Below are positions 26,214-32,201 of a stretch of 64,000 nt of DNA, one piece after another. The notes beneath the pieces were generated by a model, which was not told the DNA's origin, did not search any database, and saw only the letters and a list, made by a program, of their open reading frames with translations. The position numbers were made by a program, and so were the translations under genes. The DNA comes from Bacteroidales bacterium UBA4772 (lineage in GTDB: Bacteria; Bacteroidota; Bacteroidia; Bacteroidales; VadinHA17), in the NCBI GenBank assembly GCA_002403305.1, contig DHHM01000007.1, positions 1-64,000 on the forward strand. The letters are read 5' to 3'. The number at the start of each line of letters is the position of its first letter. Within the stretch, counting starts at the first letter, position 1.

Positions 26214-27383
26214 TTATACGGTGACCTCCCTGAGTTCGATCTTTGTCCTGTCAGCCACGCCCAGTCCGAGTTCCTCAGCCTGCAGCATGAATGCAAGTGC
26301 CCTCTCCGTGCCCTCCTTCTGCAATCCTTCAGCTATTCTCTTTGCCAGCACGATGTCATAACCGATCCTGTCCACCGCCACCGCATCACTGCCCGCGATT
26401 ATGGTGTGATAGTCGCAGAAGAACTGCGGGTTGGCCCCGGGGCCGCCGTTAAAGCATCCTTTGATGCCGTCTGCAATATTCAGCACCACCTTGTCGCGCA
26501 GCGGGGCAAAGGCGCACACCTGTGCACAGGTTTCATTCCAGAGCTTGGCATGCAGTCTTCCTGTGTTTGACACTGAGCCGAATGCCAGGTTCTTTAGTGC
26601 CAGTGTCACCGTGGCACCGGCATTCTTCAGTATGGGTATATTGATGATTTTGTCAAGTTCCCGTGTGACAATCTTTGTGAAATAGGAATATTTGCCACCG
26701 TTGACCATGTAGGGCATCGTATATTCGTCATACTCACCCTCCACGTCTGCCCAGTAGTACCATTCGCGATCAATCATATGCTCTCCGTAGAGCTTGCCGT
26801 CCTTGCCGTAATAGAGCCCGTCCTTGTCCATCTGTTCCGTACCGACGATGCGGATCCCGGGATAATTCTCCGCTGTGAAGCCGACATCCGTCAGTTCAAA
26901 CTCACGGCGGTCCCAAATTGTCAGCTGAGATCTTTTTATACCGCTCTCCTCAAGCTGAGCTATCACCGATCTCACCACCTCATGGCTGGTGCTCAGACTT
27001 TTGCCTGCAACAGGATTCACTTTCAGACCTATTCTCTCGCCCGGTGACATAAATCTCCGCCACGCCTTTTTCAGCTTCTTCTCGCCTGTCAGCTCAAGCA
27101 TAGAGCGGGCTATCATGTCATATACCTCCTGTTCGACGATGGCATTGTCCTGTACCGACCTGCTGTTCCTTACCAGTGCCACTCTTCCCGGGAATAGTCC
27201 CGGCATGGAACTCTCATTGTGCGGCACCTTCAGTGCGTCGGCAATGTTGGTGTCAGGCTTGTCCTGTAGGGTGGGCTCATATGCTGATGCCGGGCTCAAT
27301 GCCTGTGCCACGGGGGCAGCGGCAGCAGCAGCGGCTCCTGCGCCTGCAATGCGGAGGAAGTTCCGGCGGTTGACCTGGTTCAT
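26214..27383 (-). CDS. Tat-exported DUF362-domain protein
   Basis: A 389-residue protein with a twin-arginine signal (NRRNFLRIAG at residues 5-14, then an alanine-rich hydrophobic stretch), so it is exported folded, often a sign of a bound cofactor. The rest fits DUF362: VALVRNSRSVQDNAIVEQEV, GERIGLKVNPVAGK, FTKIVTRELDKIINIPILKN and ILKNAGATVTLALKNLAFG. I see no CxxCxxC ferredoxin motif, unlike some DUF362 proteins. It heads the series DUF362-DUF6599-trxB-SRPBCC. Function unknown. Confidence 0.85.
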   Translation of the reverse strand: MNQVNRRNFLRIAGAGAAAAAAAPVAQALSPASAYEPTLQDKPDTNIADALKVPHNESSMPGLFPGRVALVRNSRSVQDNAIVEQEVYDMIARSMLELTGEKKLKKAWRRFMSPGERIGLKVNPVAGKSLSTSHEVVRSVIAQLEESGIKRSQLTIWDRREFELTDVGFTAENYPGIRIVGTEQMDKDGLYYGKDGKLYGEHMIDREWYYWADVEGEYDEYTMPYMVNGGKYSYFTKIVTRELDKIINIPILKNAGATVTLALKNLAFGSVSNTGRLHAKLWNETCAQVCAFAPLRDKVVLNIADGIKGCFNGGPGANPQFFCDYHTIIAGSDAVAVDRIGYDIVLAKRIAEGLQKEGTERALAFMLQAEELGLGVADRTKIELREVTV

Positions 27384-27490
27384 TTTATGCGCGTTTTTGA
27401 TGTTGTCTTTCCTGATGAACGCAAATATAAGTAAAATGAAATGTTGCCCCCCACCCGCACAATATGTTCCTCAGTTGCCTGCTGCTTTTT

Positions 27491-27521
27491 TTTGCATAAT
27501 CGGAATAGTTGACTAATTTTG
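27491..27521 (+). promoter_or_regulatory. promoter of tRNA-Pro
   Basis: TTTG at 27491-27494, a 19-base spacer and TAATTTTG at 27514-27521 match the Bacteroidota primary-sigma promoter (TTTG ... TAnnTTTG) exactly in both boxes and spacing. The mature tRNA begins 15 bases further on, so transcription would start about 9 bases before it. Confidence 0.8.
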
Positions 27522-27536
27522 CACCGCTTTACATCA

Positions 27537-27611
27537 CGGGATGTAGCTCAGCCCGGTTAGAGTACTTGTCTGGGGGGCAAGGGGCCCCGGGTTCAAATCC
27601 CGGCATCCCGA
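27537..27611 (+). tRNA. tRNA-Pro (anticodon GGG)
   Basis: All four arms fold. The acceptor is CGGGATG/CATCCCG, the D stem GCTC/GAGT, the anticodon stem CTTGT/GCAAG with loop CTGGGGG (anticodon GGG), the variable region has 5 bases, and the T stem CCGGG/CCCGG has loop TTCAAAT. The discriminator base is A, as expected for proline. No CCA is encoded. It has its own promoter upstream and an intrinsic terminator downstream, so it is a single-gene transcript. Confidence 0.96.
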
Positions 27612-27623
27612 CTGAGCAGCAAG

Positions 27624-27659
27624 CTCCTTCGCCAATTGGCGGAGGAGTTTTTGTTTTTT
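27624..27659 (+). terminator. intrinsic terminator of tRNA-Pro
   Basis: CTCCTTCGCC (27624-27633) pairs with GGCGGAGGAG (27638-27647) around an AATT loop, with one G-T pair in the stem. TTTTTGTTTTTT follows directly. It starts 12 bases after the tRNA 3' end. Confidence 0.92.
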
Positions 27660-27708
27660 AGGATCGACGAATAAGCTTACTGATGAGGAGAACATGAAAA
27701 ACAAAAAC

Positions 27709-27857
27709 CATGTCAGACGAAGGCTGACATGAGCTTGTTGCTCAGGATGATCACTAAAAAGGGATCGCGCGAGCCGCCGGAAGGCGGAAAGCGCAATCCC
27801 GCTTTGATGCTGGCTTTGCTGACCAGCAGGTTCACCCAAAGGGGATCGCGCAATCCC
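27709..27857. other. hairpin-rich intergenic segment with repeated GGGATCGCGC motif
   Basis: Four possible hairpins occur in 150 bases between the tRNA terminator and the small lipoprotein gene. They are CATGTCAG/CTGACATG (27709-27731, perfect 8 bp); a long imperfect stem GGGATCGCGC/GCGCAATCCC (27761-27800) holding an inner CCGCC/GGCGG hairpin with a GGAA loop; TGCTGG/CCAGCA (27808-27828); and a second GGGAT..ATCCC (27842-27857). The GGGATCGCGC motif thus occurs three times counting its inverted form. There is no ORF. Function unknown. Confidence 0.55.
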
Positions 27858-27894
27858 GGTTTCCTTATGAAATAAAAACAGTAACTTTACATCT

Positions 27895-28077
27895 ATGAAA
27901 AAACTGCTGGTGCTTCTGCTGATGTCATTGCTGCTGGCGGCATGCAACAGGGCTGTCTGCCCTGCATACAGCGACTATGCCAACGACATGAGGAACAGCT
28001 TCTTTCAGAAGGGTAACCACAGGGCCGACGGCATCAACAGGGTGTACCGCGACACCGCCCAGAAGAAACTGAGGTGA
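27895..28077 (+). CDS. small lipoprotein, function unknown
   Basis: A 60-residue protein with a clear lipoprotein signal (MKKLLVLLLMSLLLAAC, lipid cysteine at 17). The mature part is only about 44 residues and contains a second cysteine in NRAVCPAYSDY, then a basic end. The signal peptide makes it a credible gene despite its size. It is isolated on the plus strand between the tRNA-Pro segment and oppositely oriented genes. Confidence 0.65.
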   Translation: MKKLLVLLLMSLLLAACNRAVCPAYSDYANDMRNSFFQKGNHRADGINRVYRDTAQKKLR

Positions 28078-28113
28078 GATCCGCCGGAAACTGTTGATCT
28101 GGAATACCACAGA

Positions 28114-28201
28114 TGCAGATCCGGCTCCGGCCCCGAACCATGATTTTACTGCCTGAAAGGCATACGGAAACCCCGGTGCAGATCCCTTCCCGGCCCCGAA
28201 C
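28114..28201. repeat. 25-bp imperfect direct repeat
   Basis: TGCAGATCC-N4-CCGGCCCCGAAC occurs at 28114-28138 and again at 28177-28201: 21 of 25 bases are identical and the differences are confined to the central four. It lies in the 173-bp convergent gap between two small lipoprotein genes. Function unknown. Confidence 0.7.
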
Positions 28202-28250
28202 TTAAACTTTCCGTCCACCCCGGCTTAGGCATTCTCAGTTGGGCAGATGA

Positions 28251-28646
28251 TCAATACCAGCTCTGCACCAACACCTTCCTGTCGTTCTGATATTCACTGA
28301 TACGGTAGAACACCGAGGAGTCATTCTCAATCTGGTATATCCAGTAACCGTAGATCCCGGGGGTGACATACTTCCTTCTCAGATAAAGCCTGTCGCCGGG
28401 ATTGAACTCACACTCCCTGCTGTAGGCTGATACCTTGCCGAAGGTGGTATCCTGCGTGGTCTTTATCCATATCAGATGGGGGTCCCCGAACCTTCCCGGG
28501 GCAGTGTGACGGTAATCCTCGAATTCACCTATATACCTCCTGGTGACATAAAGCCTGTCCTCAACTATCTCTGACGTCGACTTGTTTGAGGTGGTACATG
28601 AGATGACCGCGCTCATGACAAACAATAATAATATCAGTTTCTTCAT
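28251..28646 (-). CDS. lipoprotein, function unknown
   Basis: A 131-residue lipoprotein: signal MKKLILLLFVMSAVISC with the lipid cysteine at residue 17. The mature part is rich in Tyr and Arg (RLYVTRRYIGEFEDYRHT, GDRLYLRRKYVTPG) and looks like a small beta-rich domain. I do not recognise the family. It is downstream of, and on the same strand as, the 44-residue ORF and the repeat-containing gene. Confidence 0.75.
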   Translation of the reverse strand: MKKLILLLFVMSAVISCTTSNKSTSEIVEDRLYVTRRYIGEFEDYRHTAPGRFGDPHLIWIKTTQDTTFGKVSAYSRECEFNPGDRLYLRRKYVTPGIYGYWIYQIENDSSVFYRISEYQNDRKVLVQSWY

Positions 28647-28727
28647 CTCTGTTAATTTATTAATGAACCGGCCCGTGCAACAGCCTGTTACCAGACTGCC
28701 GACACTAACCTGAATGCGTCTCCTGAT

Positions 28728-28862
28728 TTACCCGGCAAAAAAGATGTACTTGTAGCTTACGCCCTGCTCGCTCAGCCAGAGACGAAGCGCCTTGGCTATC
28801 TTCCTTCGCTTCAGAAGAACCTTCCCGGTTGCTTCTGATGAAATTTCATAATAGGTCCTCAT
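28728..28862 (-). CDS. small basic protein (44 residues), function unknown
   Basis: A short ORF that begins MRTYYEISSEATGKVLLKRR and ends SYKYIFFAG. The composition looks protein-like: a beta-type start, a basic amphipathic helix (KRRKIAKALRLWLSEQG) and an aromatic end. The start codon is preceded by AAAAGGAGATAGG, an unusually good Shine-Dalgarno sequence for Bacteroidota. It lies 49 bp downstream of the 28912-29535 gene and 81 bp upstream of the lipoprotein gene, all on one strand, so it may be part of a small operon. No family recognised. Confidence 0.5.
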   Translation of the reverse strand: MRTYYEISSEATGKVLLKRRKIAKALRLWLSEQGVSYKYIFFAG

Positions 28863-28911
28863 CCTATCTCCTTTTTAAATATATTAATGTTATCCTGTTT
28901 TCAGTTTTCGG

Positions 28912-29535
28912 TCAGGCAGTCATCAACGGAAAGCCCGAAATCTTCCTCGAATGGAAATAGGTAACTCCGTTCATCTTCGTCATGCTTATCAGGCTCAGTC
29001 CGTTCCTCTCAAGCATCTCGCAGACCTTGCTACTGTTGAGTGAATGGCATTCCATACGACCAAAATGAAAAAGCCAGCCCGGGAAATCGTACTCCCTGCC
29101 AGGACGCTCCGTAACGGCACTCTCCCCTCGTTCCGGCGAAAAGCAACCGACAAAATTTGTACCCGGGGGCAGTATCCGCGACAATGAGCTGAGAAACATC
29201 TCCAGGTGCTTTACCATGTTTAGTCTGCGGAGAGTTATCAGCGTCGTCGCTCTCCTCAGATCCACGGTTCCGAATGTGGCCCTGTCATGCCTTGACAGTA
29301 TGATCACCCCCGGACCATTGAACAGTCCGCGATTCCTCAAATAGCGGAAGAGCCTCACACCCCCGGAAGCGATAAGCTTTACCACCCGGTAAATCAAACC
29401 CGCCCTCATACGGTGAATCAACCCCGCCCTGATACGATAATTCAGCCCTGCCCCAACACGGTGAATCAACCCCACCCTGACGCGCTGAAAACTGATGCAT
29501 CCGGGCCATACTCCCGAAGTAATTCTCCTGCTCAT
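28912..29535 (-). CDS. uncharacterised protein with an 8-residue tandem repeat; C-terminus methyltransferase-like
   Basis: A 207-residue protein. Residues about 18-50 are four copies of an 8-residue unit of the type AGLIHRxR encoded by a 24-bp tandem repeat (29387-29482). The rest (about 60-200) has landmarks such as GVIILSRHDRATFGTVDLRR, LSRILPPGTNFVGCFSPE and LISMTKMNGVTYFHSR. These remind me of the back half of Bacteroidota SAM-methyltransferase-like proteins, but no glycine-rich SAM motif is visible, so it may be a degenerate or truncated member. The repeat suggests recent expansion. Function not assigned. Confidence 0.55.
   Translation of the reverse strand: MSRRITSGVWPGCISFQRVRVGLIHRVGAGLNYRIRAGLIHRMRAGLIYRVVKLIASGGVRLFRYLRNRGLFNGPGVIILSRHDRATFGTVDLRRATTLITLRRLNMVKHLEMFLSSLSRILPPGTNFVGCFSPERGESAVTERPGREYDFPGWLFHFGRMECHSLNSSKVCEMLERNGLSLISMTKMNGVTYFHSRKISGFPLMTA
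29387..29482 (-). repeat. 24-bp tandem repeat, four copies, within a coding region
   Basis: Four adjacent 24-bp units (29387-29410, 29411-29434, 29435-29458, 29459-29482) share the core CGGTgAATCAacCCcgCCCT with scattered changes. The unit length is a multiple of three, so the reading frame is kept and an 8-residue basic unit is repeated. Confidence 0.85.
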
Positions 29536-29832
29536 TTCAGTTTGATTTAATACTGATCCTTAATCCATGGATTTCAGGTTTAAATCCATGATAAAGATAA
29601 TACACCGGGCAGGGGAATGCAAACTTCATAAGACCATATAATGTGCATTTGCGTCGTTACGTAAAGACTTCGTCAACCGGTATGGAAGGTTCATTGACAC
29701 AAACGGGCAACTCAGCCCGCCGAAGAGGTTATTAGTCAAAATTCATCAGGTTTTGACGAGCGAAATCAAAAAGAGGACTAAATTTTAGTAAAGTTCCGGA
29801 GTCAGAGGTACGAAGTGCCTCTTCGCAGCCAC

Positions 29833-30294
29833 TTAAAAGAGAACAACAGCATCCCTGATCACCTGCGAGGCATCATCGGTAGCATATAGCTTCATGCTCA
29901 CCTCCGGTATCGAATGCTGCAGTATATCGGTCAGCGGATTGAATGACTCCCTGAGATCAGCTGAACCCCTCATGTCATCATACTCCTCAAGGGGAATATA
30001 TATATGAACCAGCAGTCGGTAGTCGGGATTGTTTATCCTTGATAGCGACTTGATGATCTTGGAGATCCAGAGCATGGAGGATGTGTTGAAATACTCAAGA
30101 TTAAGCCTCAGATTGGTAACCGGCTGAGGATAAAGTATATAGTCGGTTACCCAGTTTAATACAGGTTCATAAATCCTGGAGGCATTCTCAGGCAGTGATT
30201 TGCCTGAAAAAGAGATCTCTCCTCTTCCGTGAATAAGCTCAATCCTCGGAGTCTTTGACGTTTTCTCTATTACAAGATCTTTTAATTCTTCCAT
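29833..30294 (-). CDS. SiaC/DUF1987-family regulatory protein
   Basis: About 153 residues of the SiaC (DUF1987) family, small proteins that in Pseudomonas are switched by phosphorylation and control a diguanylate cyclase. Conserved features: KTPRIELIHGRGEISFSGKSLPENASRIYEPVLNWV and LRLNLEYFNTSSMLWI. I start it at the ATG at 30294 (MEELKDLVIEKTSKTP), where family similarity begins; the open frame extends 29 codons further upstream. No SiaA-type phosphatase, SiaB-type kinase or GGDEF protein is next to it. The partner in this organism is unknown. Confidence 0.78.
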   Translation of the reverse strand: MEELKDLVIEKTSKTPRIELIHGRGEISFSGKSLPENASRIYEPVLNWVTDYILYPQPVTNLRLNLEYFNTSSMLWISKIIKSLSRINNPDYRLLVHIYIPLEEYDDMRGSADLRESFNPLTDILQHSIPEVSMKLYATDDASQVIRDAVVLF

Positions 30295-30485
30295 AAAAAG
30301 TTCTTCCCTGAAGTCCGGCAAAACAATATGCCGGATTATACTATTCAAAATTAATTGTTGCCGCATCAAGTTCATAACCATTTATCAAAATATGAAGCAC
30401 GGTCATCAACTTTTTCGCCTGTTCGTCAATGAAACCCGGAGATTGTCATTTCGTGTGGTACTACTCCATCCTGAAAGACCGTTTT

Positions 30486-31121
30486 CTACATATCCGGAAA
30501 TGCATCTGCATAATCGGCCGCCGAGCGTCTTATCACCTCCTGGGCCTCCTCCCTGTCATAGATCTCTTCAATGGTGACTTTGCGCTCCTCTCCCGGAAGG
30601 TTTTTATATGTCAGGAAATAATGCTTCAGCCTCTCAATGGCAATGGGCGGGCAATCTCCAATATCATTGTACACACCGTATACAGCATCGTTGTAGAGTA
30701 CCGCAATGATCTTGTCGTCAGCCTCATTTCCGTCTATCATCCGGAAGCCGCCAATGGGTCTTGCCAGGACAAGTATATCACCGTGGGTTATATCTTTTTC
30801 GGTCAGGATACATATATCCATGGCATCGCCGTCACCCCTGATGCCTGTCATTCCTGTGCGTTCCATACATCTTTCCGCCACAGCCGTTCCGGTGAGCGTC
30901 CTCGGGATGAAGCCGTAGAGGGCAGGAACCACGTTAGAGTAGCGCTGCGGCCTGTCGAGCCGGAGATAGCCCGACACTTTATCCATCTCGTACTTGACGG
31001 TATCGGTGGGTACCATCTCTACAAAGGTCATAACTATCTCAGGTGCATTTTCCCCTATATCGATCCCGTGCCATGGATGCGACCTGAACCGGCAGCAGTC
31101 ATTCCCGTCACTCTTCTTCAT
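30486..31121 (-). CDS. ppa: inorganic pyrophosphatase (family I)
   Basis: About 211 residues. It hydrolyses pyrophosphate to phosphate in the cytoplasm. The signature metal-binding motif is RGDGDAMDICIL (DGDAMD at about 97-102 from the chosen start), with YLRLDRPQRYSNVVPALYGFIPRT ahead of it supplying the substrate-binding Lys/Arg/Tyr region. I place the start at 31121 (MKKSDGNDCCRF); an in-frame ATG 26 codons upstream would add an unconserved hydrophobic stretch. The neighbouring genes are unrelated. Confidence 0.9.
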   Translation of the reverse strand: MKKSDGNDCCRFRSHPWHGIDIGENAPEIVMTFVEMVPTDTVKYEMDKVSGYLRLDRPQRYSNVVPALYGFIPRTLTGTAVAERCMERTGMTGIRGDGDAMDICILTEKDITHGDILVLARPIGGFRMIDGNEADDKIIAVLYNDAVYGVYNDIGDCPPIAIERLKHYFLTYKNLPGEERKVTIEEIYDREEAQEVIRRSAADYADAFPDM

Positions 31122-31237
31122 TATGATTTCAGTTTTGTCTTCAAATGTTAAACAGTTGTTTATGTGTATAATGAAACCCGGATGAAATATAATCATCAAA
31201 TCCGTTTATGGTACCTGCTCATGCAAATTTCATTAAT

Positions 31238-32038
31238 TCAGATTCCAAGGTACACTCCTATCAGTTCCGGGTCTGTATCATCAAGCAATGGCAGGCCGGG
31301 TAGCCTGAAGAGGTTTGATGATGAGCTTCCGGCGACATCGCGTTCGGAGGTGCGTATAAAACGGTAGCCGTGCCTCTGTGCGGCGGCGATGATATCCTCA
31401 TCTCCCGCACCGTCGCCGTAGGGCAGTGCCAGCGCATCAACACTGCCGTATATATGTTCTTCAATCAGTCGCTTTGATCCTCCCAGCTCCTCATCGAGGT
31501 ATGCTGCGAAGGCCTCGCCGCCGCCCAGGGCCTCCTTCATGGTCATCAGAAAACGGTGATACAGGGTATGCGACCCGAAGGAGAAGGGCCTGACGCCTCC
31601 CTCATATGAATAGTGACTCATCTGTGCAACCTCGTCCCATGTAAGAAAAGAGTCCTTGCCCATCTGTGAGGCCCAGAGAAAGAAGGTGGCCTTCATGCGG
31701 TACTGTAAAAGCAGCGGTACTGCATGGGTGTACCACGAATGATCGCCATCGTCGAAGGTTATGACGGCAGCATGGGTGTTGAGCTTCGTCTCCCCACTGA
31801 TAATATCCGCCAGCTCATCCAGGTCTATGACCCTGATATCATGGCTGCGGAGGTAATCCAGGTCACCCCTGAAGTCCGCCATGCTGCGCTCGTACAGATT
31901 TGTTGCCTCACCGGAGGTGATGCGATGATACATCAGTATGATCACCCCGGGGCCATCAACAGGGTCAGGACCGGGATCCTTCGTACATCCGGCAAGCAGC
32001 GCCACGATCAGAAGAAAGAATATAGTCGGTTTATGCAT
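31238..32038 (-). CDS. polysaccharide deacetylase-family lipoprotein
   Basis: A 266-residue lipoprotein (MHKPTIFFLLIVALLAGC, lipid cysteine 18) with a NodB-type polysaccharide deacetylase domain. Motif 1 is AVITFDDGDHSW with D96 and D97; motif 2 is FGSHTLYHRF with H157 and H161, the metal-binding histidines. It would remove N- or O-acetyl groups from an envelope or extracellular glycan at the cell surface. A proline-rich linker (DPGPDPVDGPG) follows the lipid anchor. Specific substrate unknown. Confidence 0.87.
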   Translation of the reverse strand: MHKPTIFFLLIVALLAGCTKDPGPDPVDGPGVIILMYHRITSGEATNLYERSMADFRGDLDYLRSHDIRVIDLDELADIISGETKLNTHAAVITFDDGDHSWYTHAVPLLLQYRMKATFFLWASQMGKDSFLTWDEVAQMSHYSYEGGVRPFSFGSHTLYHRFLMTMKEALGGGEAFAAYLDEELGGSKRLIEEHIYGSVDALALPYGDGAGDEDIIAAAQRHGYRFIRTSERDVAGSSSSNLFRLPGLPLLDDTDPELIGVYLGI

Positions 32039-32042
32039 TGTT

Positions 32043-32074
32043 AAGTCGAAAGTCTATAAAGTCGAAGGTTATAA
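32043..32074. repeat. AAGTCNA short repeats
   Basis: AAGTCGA, AAGTCTA, two bases, AAGTCGA and then AGGTTATAA occur in the gap between uvrB and the deacetylase gene. A longer version of the same pattern, also ending in AGGTTATTA, lies at 52179-52129 plus strand equivalent (52179-52229) upstream of the DedA gene. The rest of the 163-bp gap shows no gene. Confidence 0.6.
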
Positions 32075-32201
32075 GCTTTGTCCTCCGTTGCCACATTGGG
32101 GAGGAGGGTCAAAACCACAATTTCCCATTATAAAACGGAGGAATAGGCGGTTTCTTGCATTCTGTGTTTATTTCCCTTCTTCCTGTCATAAGCCGGCAAT
32201 T

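Noticed and set aside
27534..27947. 137-residue minus-strand ORF across the tRNA gene
   Set aside because: It is the complement of the tRNA-Pro gene, its terminator and the small lipoprotein start; the peptide has the usual tRNA-shadow pattern (SGCRDLNPGPLAPQ).
28728..29535. Insertion sequence or integrated element beside tRNA-Pro
   Set aside because: No transposase or integrase and no duplicated tRNA 3' end was found; the region only looks accessory.
29804..29822. Terminator after the SiaC-like gene (AGAGGTAC/GTGCCTCT hairpin)
   Set aside because: The 8-bp stem has a G-T pair and no U-tract on the minus strand, so support is too weak.
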